The position numbers and the translations under genes were made by a program. Shown piece by piece: positions 1 to 9,646 of a DNA stretch of 64,000 nucleotides. The notes under the pieces are model-generated. The model ran no database searches, was not told where the DNA came from, and saw only the letters and a program-made list of their open reading frames with translations. This DNA comes from Sclerotiophoma versabilis. Lineage: Eukaryota; Ascomycota; Dothideomycetes; Pleosporales; Didymellaceae. The stretch's first letter is position 1. Every line of letters begins with the position of its first letter. The stretch covers positions 496,001 through 560,000 of the forward strand of contig JAAROD010000093.1 in the NCBI GenBank assembly GCA_012274445.1, given 5' to 3'.

Positions 1-579
1 GGCCATAGTAGTAGCGTATACTCAGTGGCATTCTCGCCTGACTCGGCCAGGCTGGCGTCGGCGTCGTGGGGCAGGACTATCAAGATCTGGGATACGAATA
101 GCGGCGCTTGCCTGCAGACGCTCAAGGGCCATAGCGCTGGAATCACCTCAATGACCTTCTTGCCAGACTCGGTCACGCTGGTGTCGGCGACGTGTGACAA
201 GACTGTCAAGACCTGGGATGCAAGCAGCGGCATGTGCTTGGAGACGTTCGATGCTGGCAGTCTTGACAACGTATCCTTGGATTCCACCAGTTCTTTCCTT
301 CGCAATGCGATAGGCACTATCAGCTTCCAGAGTATAGTAGGCTTGAGCACAAGTGATATTGCGGAATCTGAGTCTCCTCTGTATGTAGCCACCAGCCTCA
401 GACAAGGCGACATGTGGATCCAGCAGGCTGGCCAGAACATCGTGTTGATACCATCAGGGTATCAACCGTCTTGTTCGTCTGTGAGCGGGATGACTGTAGG
501 TATCGGTTTCACGACTGGAAGTGTGAGGGTCTGTAGGATTAATTTCGACGCTGGGGGATCAGCTCAGTGCGACTGGTAG
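1..579 (+). CDS. C-terminal end of a WD40-repeat NLR/HET-E-like protein (5' end outside window)
   Basis: The frame is open from base 1 and runs to a TAG at 577-579, so this is the last 192 codons of a gene that starts before the window. It holds the end of a WD40 array: GHSSSVYSVAFSPDS, then IKIWDTNSGACLQTLKGH, then a second degenerate blade ending KTVKTWDASSG. The GH...WD spacing and the phrase FSPDSARLASAS are typical of WD40 repeats in fungal STAND (NACHT/NB-ARC) proteins such as HET-E and HNWD, where the repeats form the ligand-sensing domain. About 110 residues after the repeats have no recognisable domain. The NLR assignment is inference, because the nucleotide-binding part is not in the window; another WD40 protein is possible. 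Confidence 0.75.
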   Translation, partial: GHSSSVYSVAFSPDSARLASASWGRTIKIWDTNSGACLQTLKGHSAGITSMTFLPDSVTLVSATCDKTVKTWDASSGMCLETFDAGSLDNVSLDSTSSFLRNAIGTISFQSIVGLSTSDIAESESPLYVATSLRQGDMWIQQAGQNIVLIPSGYQPSCSSVSGMTVGIGFTTGSVRVCRINFDAGGSAQCDW

Positions 580-918
580 GATCTCCGAGCACGACTACCG
601 CTGGGAGAGAGCTCTATCTGTGTCATTTGCGATTGTACAGGCAGCTCTTTCGGTAGCCAGTATAGTCGGAAAGTTGACTGTAATCCGCTCGGAAGGAGAG
701 GGATTCGTTTGGCTAGATGTGGTGCTGTCTTGTACGCTCCAGCTTCTCGCTGGTGCCAATGTGAGCATTCTTCCCACGTTCGGGTGGTCGCCACTGACTT
801 GAGGCCCTACAAGCTCGCCCGGCTCCTACGTGTATTCATGCATCCCCCCTGGGTCATATGGCTGGCTTACATAGCGACCGTTGTAGCAGCACTAGACACA
901 GCCCAGGTGGAAGCGTAG
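556..918 (+). pseudogene. 5'-truncated membrane-protein gene fragment, relative of 2778-3113
   Basis: In the frame containing 620-802 the translation reads YRWERALSV, then a hydrophobic stretch, then FVWLDVVLSCTLQLLAGAN. This matches the reverse-strand ORF at 2778-3113 (FWERVLETLL ... VYWVDMAVRCNLQLLTGTN) residue for residue over about 55 positions. In both copies the match ends at a GTGAG that looks like a splice donor. Downstream, a second frame (up to 918) encodes a possible membrane segment, VIWLAYIATVVAAL. The coding frame runs without a start codon into the 3' end of the WD40 gene, so the 5' part of this gene has been lost. It looks like debris of a duplicated small membrane-protein gene joined to the NLR tail. 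Function unknown. Confidence 0.5.
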
Positions 919-2777
919 GTACTCTACAAACATGCGACGAACACTCTGACCCTAATGAGTAGCATCGAGGAGCTCTTCTCTGCTTATGTGCCGGCTTCGC
1001 TCAATCGCCTTGCAGCTTTGTCGTTCATGTCTTTGTTGCTTGCAATCAGGCAACTGCAGCGGCATGCAAGCTCTGGAATAAGCAGAAGCGTTGACGGTAC
1101 CTGAAGATACTGCGCCTTGACTGAGCTTCGAGCCCAAAACTTCATGGTGATTTCTTGTCCATGCGAGGTCATGAACACGCACCTGCTGCCAGGCTTGTCA
1201 ACCATCAAGTCAATTTCGACCTCACATCCACCCACTTACCCAACAAGGTAGAGAATGAACCCATTTAAATAACTGTTAGACTCAAACAGGTGATCATTAA
1301 AGTCAATTCAATATCGCTGAGCCCCACTTAATCGATCGTTGACAGTTGTGCATGCTGCACTGCACCAGCTATCGTTCGCTAGGCTGAACCATTTTCCTGA
1401 TCATCTACGCAGAGCATGTAGTATGGATCAGCAGAAGCCTACGAAAAAGTGATGAGAGCATACCAAGCAGATCAGCCTTTCGTGTCAACTCCACCGTTGT
1501 TACGTTAAGCGCCTGGGTAGAGTGCCTGATCGCGAGCTGACCAGTAATTGGCCGATGCGCGCAGCAGAACCTGGAATCCCTAACTTGCTGCACGCTCCAG
1601 CCAATTGCGACTGAATACCGCAATGTCAACGACGGTTGTGTGAACTTAACAAACGCTATCGCACCACCGACAGGACTCCTCTAGGCCACCTGCGCCCCTC
1701 CTGACTCTCACATCCCTATCACATTACTTGCATGACTACTGCAGAATTGCTGTTTATGCGCAAAAGCCTACCCAAGCGCCCAGGTAGTTTGACAAGTACA
1801 TTGATCAGTGTGCACATTGTGCCGTGACCTACTCTACCTCCGTCATCCACTGGTGAGCGCACGAAAACATCTAAACATGCCAGTTCGTCGAACGGTCAAC
1901 ACGTCGCGTTTCTCCAGGCAGAGTCCTTTTCACAAGCAATCGCAGGCAGGGCCAGTAGGTCTTATATAGAAAGACGCGTTTCATGTCAGTGCAGATGCTA
2001 TTGTTAGCCAGAGTGTGCAGCAAAACAACAAGACGGCCTCCATTGAATTGATCATTCAGCCATATTGACTAACGGGTGCTTCCACCGCGATCTGCGAGTT
2101 TCTATACGTATGCATTGGCTACCATCCTGCCTGCCGTGCTCTATACGCTCCAAAGAATATCATTATGGCCACAGCTATTAGCGAGCTTTCGCTATCTCAG
2201 TTGATAGTAGCATCCATGTGGAGTCTGTACCAGATGTTAACGAAGCTAAGCTAAGCGAAACAATGGGTTCGTGTAAGTCCAGCATTCTGTTCGATCTGCA
2301 GACCGGAAGCCGACGACGACAGTGTAAGTTTAATAATAAGATTACCATTCATCATTCGCATGAATATCTCACCGTCATGTCGTTTAAGTGATGAAGCCTC
2401 TATTCTGACATCATTCAAAATTGCCATTCCCAGGATACATGCCCCAGAGCTCACGGACGTGCAGTAGTGTCCTTTCATCGAGATGCGTTGTGGTCTTCCA
2501 AAAACATTCTCAACCCCTGTGCCGGTCTTGGTGCCAAATTCGCCACGTTCTGTAGGCTTTCCAACCTCACTGCACCCTCAATATTACTATCGCCTATTTT
2601 AGGCGACTGTAATTTGCGCGTTAAAGCTTTAAGAGGTTCGATGATTTGGCGTTTGATCCCAGCTAAGCAGAAACCAAGAGGACACAGCAACTGTGTCGCT
2701 GTACAGGCCTATGCGCAGTTAGACTGCATAACAACGATGGTCAAGACATACCAGAAAGACTGATTTGGGCCAGCTAG
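919..2777. other. No supported gene
   Basis: About 1.9 kb without a convincing coding region. Short open frames (for example 2467-2763 +) have no recognisable motif, no credible splice structure and no start context. The sequence separates the two inverted copies of the membrane-gene fragment and may be decayed repeat DNA; I could not identify a family. Confidence 0.5.
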
Positions 2778-3113
2778 TCATCCTATTAATTGGCAAGCTC
2801 TAAGAGTTTCTATGGATCTTCTCACATTGGTGCCAGTGAGAAGCTGAAGGTTACATCGTACAGCCATGTCAACCCAGTACACGTCGCCTTTCGAGCGAAC
2901 CGCGAAGACAATTGCAGTTATACCAGCAACTGACAAACCGGCCTGACAAGCGCCGAGAAGAGTTTCCAGGACTCTCTCCCAGAAGTAGGGGTGTCCCAAG
3001 CTCTCGTTCATCCTGTTCAGTTTGTGAGACTTCACATCGCGATACATGAGCACGATGCTCAGCACGAGTCCGACCGTAAAGCAAGTGGGAAAGCTGATAA
3101 GGACGAAAGTCAT
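2778..3113 (-). pseudogene. Remnant of small multi-pass membrane protein gene
   Basis: A 111-codon reverse-strand frame. It starts with a hydrophobic segment (FVLISFPTCFTVGLVLSIVL), followed by a charged linker, FWERVLETLL, a second hydrophobic stretch and VYWVDMAVRCNLQLLTGTN. The second half is clearly related to 556-802 on the plus strand. The shared sequence ends at GTGAG, which would be a 5' splice site, so the last residues before the stop are probably intron read-through and the 3' exon is missing or unrecognised. Two or three membrane segments are predicted by eye. I do not recognise the family. The copies lie in opposite orientation about 2 kb apart. Confidence 0.45.
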
Positions 3114-3930
3114 GTTTAAGGGAAATATATGTGCTGCATCTGCACAAGAAGATACCTACTTATTTACTGGACTCAGGGAATCGTTTACCTCACATGGCGA
3201 GCACGCTCGCTGTAAGTGTTCGGAGCCCAGCACCAACAGGCGTATCGCACGAACGGACGGGATAGGCTGTGCAGTGTGTTGCGGTGCTCCACTTACGTTG
3301 CGCCTGATCTACCATACCCTCTAGGAAGACAGCTCCTCCGCTGAGTGCTTATGCGAGCTTGATACGTCCCTTACGATCTTTGATGAAGTGTGGAACCCAC
3401 TACATCCTGCAAGGCCGGGACGTAGAGCGAACCAGGAATGTGAATGGCTTATCTATCGCCAGATTGGAGCGCCGGCGGCATCATGATCGGCCATGCCCGA
3501 TGATGCCGCAGCTGGCGCGTCCATTGATTGCTGCTAAAGAGAGACAATATGGTCAATTGCCTGAGTGACATACTTCCTAATGTCAAATAGCCTTGTACAA
3601 TTCCTTACACACAAGGACACAGCAGTCACTGACTGGCAAAGTATTCTCAGTCTATGGAGGAATGAATTGGTCCTGCATCAGTTAGTGATGAGAAACTAAC
3701 AAAGAGGAATCGTACGTAGTCATATGAAACCTGCCACTACTACGTGGAGTTTGTCCAAGAAAGGAAATAAACTAGAAAGGAAAGAAAGGGGCGGACGTGA
3801 CATCCCTGAGTAGCGTGCGTTATCGCATGGCACAGATGAGCTCGCATGAATGGCCACATGCCCATTACTTCTCTGAAATCTGCAGTGGCGAGATACAGGT
3901 TTGGTGGACATTAGCTGAGTAGCGAAAAGC
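3114..3930. other. No supported gene; upstream region of the 4036 gene
   Basis: Only short, motif-free open frames are present. The last 100 bases form the promoter and a CT-rich leader of the gene starting at 4036. Confidence 0.5.
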
Positions 3931-3940
3931 GGTATATAAA
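3931..3940 (+). promoter_or_regulatory. TATA box for the 4036 gene
   Basis: GGTATATAAA lies about 100 bp upstream of the ATG at 4036 and is followed by a CT-rich leader, the usual layout of a filamentous ascomycete core promoter. It supports the start chosen for the downstream gene. Confidence 0.5.
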
Positions 3941-4035
3941 GGGGTCTCCTACCTTGATCTTATGGAGTCAATCACTTCTCCATTTCCTCGAACATCATCT
4001 CCTTCCAACCCTTAAAACGCTTCTGCTGTCTTAAG

Positions 4036-4660
4036 ATGAATTCTCAAGATACCATCGAAGATCCGACGCTATACCAAGACATGGTATGCATATCAATACT
4101 AGACGAATGTGATCTATTGCTGAGTATACTAGCTCCCTGCGATTGATTCCAACGAGTTAAATGAAGCGGCTGTAATGGAGGATGACCCGCATTCAGTTCA
4201 TTCAGCTTCTCATACTCTGGAGACACCCCCAGAAAACAAAAAGTATGTCCAAGATGACGAAGAAGACAAGGAGCGTATGAGAGGCCAGTCACGTCATATG
4301 GAAGATACAGCCCTAAACCCTAAGCTTGGTATGTCTTCGCGAATAGCTTTAGACTGTGATCAACTGATACTTGCGAAAGAGAGCGTGTTGCTGTTCGTTA
4401 CTCAGCTCGACTTGCACCTCACTCAGGTAAAGGAACGCGCGGAGGAGATGGCGAATCGCATTGAACACATCATGAGACGCTTTGAAGAGTTGAGAGATAA
4501 CTTAAGAAATGATGTCAGTAAAACGAAGGACCCTACTCAGAGATGTCAACAAAAAAGAGGTATTCTAAAAGGAGTGAAGAGGGAAAGAGACGACGGAGTG
4601 AAGCTTGTAAGCTATACGCGACGCGAGAAAAAGAGAGCACATGTGACTTGGGAAGGGTAG
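4036..4660 (+). CDS. Hypothetical charged coiled-coil protein, 191 aa, one intron
   Basis: Exon 1 is 4036-4083 (ends ACATG|GTATGC) and exon 2 is 4133-4660; the 49-nt intron ends TACTAG and the phase is 0. The product has an acidic N-terminus with an EDKE-type stretch, a central amphipathic helix likely to form a coiled coil (LTQVKERAEEMANRIEHIM) and a very basic C-terminal tail rich in K and R, including KRERDD and RREKKR. That composition suggests a nuclear or nucleic-acid-associated protein, but no known domain is visible. The TATA box at 3931-3940 and the CT-rich leader support the start. Function unknown. Confidence 0.6.
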
Positions 4661-5333
4661 TGGTAATGTGATTGAAAGGAAAATACTTAACGATGCAAGG
4701 ATAAACATCTTTATATCAGTGTGTATGTGTGTGAAGGTAGAGCTGCATTCGAAAACGGGGGTTACTGAAGCAGGAAATGGACGTTCGCTTGGCGCCTCGC
4801 CGCTTTAGTCCCCCCTCGCTCGTCCTTCGACTCGACCACCTCCATCTTTCGTTCTCACCCCAGCACCGCTATCTGTCTTGCTGGGCTACCGCCCTGTATT
4901 TGTGAGGCATTTTCCTCTCCATTTCGCCTTTGGAACCCGTGACAGCACCGCATTGCACGGTCCGTGCGATATCCTCTCCAGCTGTCGAGAGCCATACATG
5001 AGCCAAACATACCAGTCGTTGCAGATGGGCCAGACCGGCCTTGCAGTACAGTAGCTTTGCAACAATGTAACCAGAACTCCTCCGATTCCATCCACCCATA
5101 CATGTCGCATTGAGTCTGCGAAGAGCTGGGTTAATGTGCTTTTGGTGGAGCGGCGAAGCATAACTGTGGCTGCGCAGCGTGACGCCGTTTGTCATCGAGA
5201 ATGAACTATACCCACCAAGATTCTACATTCGAGCTTCGTTGTACACTTAGTGACAAGTCAGATCCTAGTTGAGTCAGCACACGCTTTATATCCATCCTTG
5301 CGTAGCTTTCGCACTAAGAATGCTGATACAGTT
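4661..5333. other. No supported gene
   Basis: Several reverse-strand frames overlap between 4855 and 5195, all open over the same bases and none with a domain or splice signal. I read this as chance openness in GC-balanced sequence, not as a gene. The 3' ends of the 4036 gene and the FunK1 gene face each other here. Confidence 0.45.
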
Positions 5334-7565
5334 TCATCCTTCTGATTCTTCTAGCTCATCCCGAGCTGCGCGGAGGATCCCCTTCATATCAAGGTACAGT
5401 TGCGGGCTAGAATCCCTCCATCTCTTGCCGTTGGGAAACACTTTTCTTCGAAGCCTGTTGACACAAGGAATCAACGGTTGGAAGTAGGGCGTAAAGTTCG
5501 TCCGCGCGATTTTAAGGAAATCCCTCTCGTCATCAACCACACTCTTCTTGGAGCCTGCCAACTTCTTGTCGCTCTCGTAATTCCAACACTCGAACTCAGT
5601 AGGTCCGATGTCTTTGTCCGGCCCATCATAATGAATGCAGATCCAAAAGAGCACCCAGAAGAACGACTCAAGATCGTGCATAAATGAGTGCTGTTGGTTA
5701 TCTAAAAGCACTCCAATGGCCATGAAAGCTCGCGTGCCGGTCTTCCCACGCGCCCCTGAAGCTTGCTCGCGCTGCTCTTTGATTGCAAGGTCAAGGTCGA
5801 TCAGGAAGGCGGGCCATGACGAGTTGTCCTCGTCTTCGTTCACCAGCAGGTTGTTCGGTGAGATGTCGCGTTGAAGCATGCCCGCTCGCGTATGTAACGA
5901 CTCGTACCCTTCGATACATTGTTCGAATGCAGCAAGCAGACTGATTTGAGAGCTTGCTTTGTAGATGGGCTTCCCGTAGTCACGCACAACGACGCGGCGA
6001 TGGACGCGGTTCGCAATAGCTGGTTTCGTCGGAGAGCTCGAGCAAGTGCGCTTGCTAGGTGGCAGTGGTGTGTCCGTGCAGCTCGAGGATCGCTTCCGCC
6101 CAGCGAGACAGCTGCTTCTGTCTCTTCGTGAAGCCCGCCGCCCATTTGTGCTCGGCGGCGGCATCTGCTTTCTTGGCGCGTAGTTCTCCGCTTTTGTTAT
6201 GTCCAGGCCCCTGCGTACATTTGTGCGGATGTCGTCGCGATGACCACCGACACGGACCGTCTCGTGGTGGAAGTACCTCGCAACGTTCACCACATCCTTC
6301 TCAGTTGCTTCGCGTAACATTTCGCCCTCTTCTTCGCGCTCCGGGTACTGCCAGGAGTCTTTAACTACGAGCGGAGTGTTGGGCTCGTCTTCCCGATGCA
6401 CTCTCCAGCAAGTCGTTGCTCGACCAGCGACACAAGCTACTCGCTTTATCACCTTGTCAATGACGAGGCGCTCTTTGCGGTCGTCCCGCTCGATCTGGAT
6501 GTACCGCTTGTCCCCGGCTGCGATGATGGTCGGATCGAAACCCAGCTGCTCCTCGCTCATCCAGAGAAAACCAAGCACTGCAGACACAAACTGCAGCCCA
6601 TCTTCGTTGACGTCAAACTGCTCGGACGCGATGCCCCCCAGTCGATCGAAGCTCCACAGCCGCATGAGCGATCCACACAGCGTGAAACCAAGAACGAAGC
6701 GGCGGCTGTCTTGAGCGGCAAGCACCTCCCTCGCATACCGGCCCAGGTCGAGCCACGCTTTGGACGCTTTGTCGGCTAACGCGTTGCTCTTGAGCTCTCC
6801 CGGCACGAGAATGCGTGACCAGTGATGCTTGGAGTTGACACCAGCACTCTCATCGTCTACGAAGCCGATGTCCAGCTTGCGATCGGCTGTGGAACCCTGC
6901 AAGGGCTGATGAGGTCGTGCTACGGTTCTGCGTCGAATCCTGGGGCCCGGCCGATGCTCTTCTGCAAAATCCAAGAGCTGCTCTGTAAGCGGTGCAAACC
7001 AGCTTAACACCTCCCCTTCCCTCGCCCCTTCAGGCCAACCTTGCCAACCACTCTCCTCCTGGTAGAGGGGGCTATCTCCTTCCTGGCACTTGTCAAACAC
7101 GGCCTGTGCCGCGGGTCTCAGACCTGGCACATATCCGAAGAACGCATCGAAGAAGCCGGGTATGCCAACGTATAGGTGTCCTAGCTCCTCCTTCAGCACA
7201 TCGTCTACGTGTTTGCGGTGCTCCGTCGAGTTCGCGAAGCTGCCCGTATTGATGGAAAAGGGTGTTTGTTGGAAGGACGAGGTAGGGCGGGGTGGAGGCG
7301 TTGATTCGGTGACGGCGTCGTATACTGCGTTCCAAATTACGTCGTCAGATTCCTCGCGAAGGGTTGCTTGTAGAAGAGGAAGTATTCGGTCGACATCAAA
7401 GTCATCGTCATTGACGGCGGTCATAAGCCTTGACAGATCTTCGAGCAGGTTCTTACTGCCGTGGGTCGAGGGCAGGTGACGAGAGGCTTGAAGGGTTTGA
7501 AGAGCGGATACGAGGGCGACTAGACAACCCTGGGTCTCTGTGTCAACATTAGAGGAGCGCTTCAA
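5334..7565 (-). CDS. FunK1-type fungal protein kinase
   Basis: An uninterrupted 743-codon frame. The C-terminal half has the fungal-specific kinase (FunK1) landmarks: VVKDSWQ near residue 400 (ATP-binding lysine), EEGEMLREA (helix C glutamate), a catalytic loop QRDISPNNLL near 565, and LIDLDLA, where DLD replaces DFG. This is followed by GTRAFMA and HSFMHDLESFFWVLFWI, the conserved family helix. The usual catalytic-loop HRD is QRD here; the aspartate and asparagine are kept. A basic stretch around residues 490-530 looks like a nuclear signal. The frame opens with TTG after an upstream stop, and the first in-frame ATG is at 7424, so either translation starts there or a short 5' exon is missing. 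FunK1 genes are often expanded near mobile or incompatibility loci. Function by family: probable Ser/Thr kinase, substrate unknown. Confidence 0.9.
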   Translation of the reverse strand: MKRSSNVDTETQGCLVALVSALQTLQASRHLPSTHGSKNLLEDLSRLMTAVNDDDFDVDRILPLLQATLREESDDVIWNAVYDAVTESTPPPRPTSSFQQTPFSINTGSFANSTEHRKHVDDVLKEELGHLYVGIPGFFDAFFGYVPGLRPAAQAVFDKCQEGDSPLYQEESGWQGWPEGAREGEVLSWFAPLTEQLLDFAEEHRPGPRIRRRTVARPHQPLQGSTADRKLDIGFVDDESAGVNSKHHWSRILVPGELKSNALADKASKAWLDLGRYAREVLAAQDSRRFVLGFTLCGSLMRLWSFDRLGGIASEQFDVNEDGLQFVSAVLGFLWMSEEQLGFDPTIIAAGDKRYIQIERDDRKERLVIDKVIKRVACVAGRATTCWRVHREDEPNTPLVVKDSWQYPEREEEGEMLREATEKDVVNVARYFHHETVRVGGHRDDIRTNVRRGLDITKAENYAPRKQMPPPSTNGRRASRRDRSSCLAGRKRSSSCTDTPLPPSKRTCSSSPTKPAIANRVHRRVVVRDYGKPIYKASSQISLLAAFEQCIEGYESLHTRAGMLQRDISPNNLLVNEDEDNSSWPAFLIDLDLAIKEQREQASGARGKTGTRAFMAIGVLLDNQQHSFMHDLESFFWVLFWICIHYDGPDKDIGPTEFECWNYESDKKLAGSKKSVVDDERDFLKIARTNFTPYFQPLIPCVNRLRRKVFPNGKRWRDSSPQLYLDMKGILRAARDELEESEG

Positions 7566-8220
7566 AAGGATATGTCCACAATACCTTCACTTCCTACCGG
7601 TCCCGGCACCTGGGAGGTTTCGGGAATGCCTACATCCCTATACGTAGATTTAAAAAAAGCGCGAAAGCCATCTGACCCTCTAGCTATTGGTTTAGACTGG
7701 ATAATCTGTGATCGCGATAGTGTAAGCATTCTAGAACATTCGCTAATTAGTTGCGGCGACGTTGCGCGTGCAGTCGGCCGCGACCTGCGTGCTTCAAAGT
7801 GGATAGGAAGAGCCGTTGAAAGAGATGCCGCAAAGTAATAGGTGGCAGTTAAGGAGTGTCGCAGTGAACGCGCGCGACACTGTGGAGGCCAAGAGCTGGC
7901 TCAGCGCAACATCGGCATCCCAAGATATTGGTTGGTCTGTGCGTTAATGGCACGGTTACAACACTTACTAGCTTTGCCTCCCTATGCTCTTACCATCATA
8001 ATTTCTCTTCCTCAAGCCGTTTTAGACGTAAATTCTGCACACACAACACAATCTAAGCTGCCTGCTTCATCCCACCCTCGAACTTATGTTCTGTCATTGA
8101 TCACGGTCACCATGAAAAAAGTTACAAACGTCTATCAAGAAGGACGAGCAGGTAAAGACCCAAAAAGCCCCAATAAACAGGTAGGCATCATGTAGCGGAC
8201 ATAGAACTCTCGAAATCCGT
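7566..8220. other. Divergent intergenic region, no supported gene
   Basis: Open frames at 7572-7838 and 7842-8195 (+) have no recognisable domain and poor start contexts. The region contains the promoter of the FunK1 gene if that gene has a further 5' exon. Confidence 0.35.
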
Positions 8221-8340
8221 GATGTGACGAAAATTTTAGAACAAATTCAGATTCCATGCTGTGTTGTTGGCGTGTCCGCACTCATCTTCTACGGTGTCCA
8301 AGATGGGAACTCGCTTGCCGCTTCTGCAGACGACCGATCG
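8221..8340 (+). pseudogene. Short gene relic (VGVSALIFYGV motif)
   Basis: The plus-strand frame reads VTKILEQIQIPCCVVGVSALI then FYGV and stops soon after. The phrase resembles, from memory, fungal hypothetical proteins with an 'IPCVVVGVPALIYYG' motif near their N-terminus. A stretch around 8303-8345 is also similar to 16500-16540 (both read 'cttctgcagacg.c.gatcgt'), so it may belong to a repeated, decayed sequence. No complete gene can be built. The resemblance is recalled, not searched. Confidence 0.25.
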
Positions 8341-8491
8341 TGACTAAGTCGCGCAAATGTGGACATCGCCTAGAAAGCGTCACAAAACCGAACACGACGA
8401 TCCTCTCAACGTACCCAATCTTGAATGGCACGAGTTGGTATGACACTGTCGCCACTGCTTTTATCCTCTTCGATTTGCTTCATTCCTTTTC

Positions 8492-8854
8492 CTACCGTGT
8501 GACATCGGCCAGTTTACGCTTCGACTTCTTCGTAGACGATGAATTCCTACTAGCACTCTCCCCTGCGCTGCTTGAAGAGGTCATATGCTGTTCTAACAGT
8601 AACTCCAACCTTGACGTTGTCATTGAACTGTGAGATTGCGTCTTTTTAACCTTTTTCTCGGGGTGATTCAGCCACAACGCATAAAAGGCTTCCTTAATCG
8701 AACTCATCTGTTCTCCAAGCGAGAAGTCAAGATGGTTGCGCAATATCTTCCGCACTTCCAGTGCATCCTCCAGCTTGCTCATACGTGCCGTCTCTACTTC
8801 ATCCTGAAGTATACCTCGCCGTCGTCTGGGTCTACCTCCCGCCAATGTATCCAA
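8492..8854 (-). CDS. Hypothetical basic protein, paralog of 9128-9646
   Basis: A 120-codon frame beginning at TTG, so the true start is uncertain; a short upstream exon starting near 8858 is possible. The N-terminal half contains EVRKILRNHLDF then EQMSSIKEAFYAL, which aligns with TARKMLEEHILF ... DQVNSIKNFLPEL in the reverse-strand gene at 9128-9646. The C-terminus is Ser/Lys-rich (SSSTKKSKRK), like a nuclear tail. The two copies lie in tandem on the same strand with the long G run between them. No known family recognised. Confidence 0.4.
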   Translation of the reverse strand: MDTLAGGRPRRRRGILQDEVETARMSKLEDALEVRKILRNHLDFSLGEQMSSIKEAFYALWLNHPEKKVKKTQSHSSMTTSRLELLLEQHMTSSSSAGESASRNSSSTKKSKRKLADVTR

Positions 8855-8916
8855 AGCATATATGTATAAATCTCAATTGTTATAGAGAAAGGACACGTCT
8901 GGAGCTGTGTTTGGTT

Positions 8917-8943
8917 GGGGGGGGGGGGGGGGGGGGGGGGGGG
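8917..8943 (+). repeat. Homopolymer run of 27 G
   Basis: An uninterrupted run of 27 guanines sits in the spacer between the two related reverse-strand genes, just upstream of the 8492-8854 frame. Such a run can form a G-quadruplex and is prone to length slippage and sequencing error; the exact count should not be trusted. Confidence 0.85.
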
Positions 8944-9127
8944 CGGTTAGGATACGCAAGCGAATAGAATTGGTGCATACAGTTAACAATAAGGGCGCCG
9001 GCACTGGCGGCTTAAAGCGAGGTGTGGACCTGGTTTTCGCCAAAGATTGCAGATTTCCCCTGAGCTGCAAGGAAGGGGAAGTATGTATTAACGTTGCGGA
9101 CGACATTCTACCTGCGACTAAAGTCAG

Positions 9128-9646
9128 CTAAGAACATCGTGAAGAGAGGGTGACGTAGCAATACGCCATATCATCTTCCACGCGCGTGAACGGCATGGTC
9201 AATGCGGGTGTATGTGTTATCGCCTCTGTGGCGGCGATATATCCAATGCAACTGTCTGGCTGGGGTCGCGTGAGGGAGCACCAGAGCCCTGGGACAGTCA
9301 CACGCGGCAGCTCCGGAAGGAAGTTTTTAATCGAATTCACCTGATCCTTCAGTGTTGAGCCCTTTATACCACCAGGGTAGTTCTCGCCCCGGAAGAGTAT
9401 GTGCTCCTCTAGCATCTTCCGGGCGGTGATCTCATTTCCCACCAATGCAGCCCTCCGTGCTTCTAGGCTTACTTATGCGTGCGGTGAAGGCTCCTGCTCA
9501 TGGCAGTGCTTGAATGTCCTTACAAAATCTGCAAGTCCGTCTGGAAGCACAATCCCTTTGTCCGCGGTTATGATGTAGCCGGCCAGCTGCTTCTTATCAG
9601 CGATGGCGGTATCTTTTCGTGTCGGGGACGGATTCCGGGGAACGGA
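9128..9646 (-). pseudogene. Paralog of 8492-8854 interrupted by one in-frame stop
   Basis: The reverse-strand frame starting at ATG 9646 (MSVPRNPSPTRKDTAIADKK) runs to a TAA at 9473-9475 and continues in the same frame, without a shift, to 9128. The downstream part begins VSLEARRAALVGNEITARK and matches the paralog at 8492-8854. The only obstacle to a 172-codon protein is that single stop, and no intron that would remove it is evident. It is therefore either a young pseudogene or a case of read-through. A diverged copy of its N-terminal coding region is also present at 25818-25920. Confidence 0.5.

Noticed and set aside
4855..5195. Reverse-strand gene candidate of 82-108 codons
   Set aside because: Three frames are open over the same bases, with no domain, splice site or start context that favours one.
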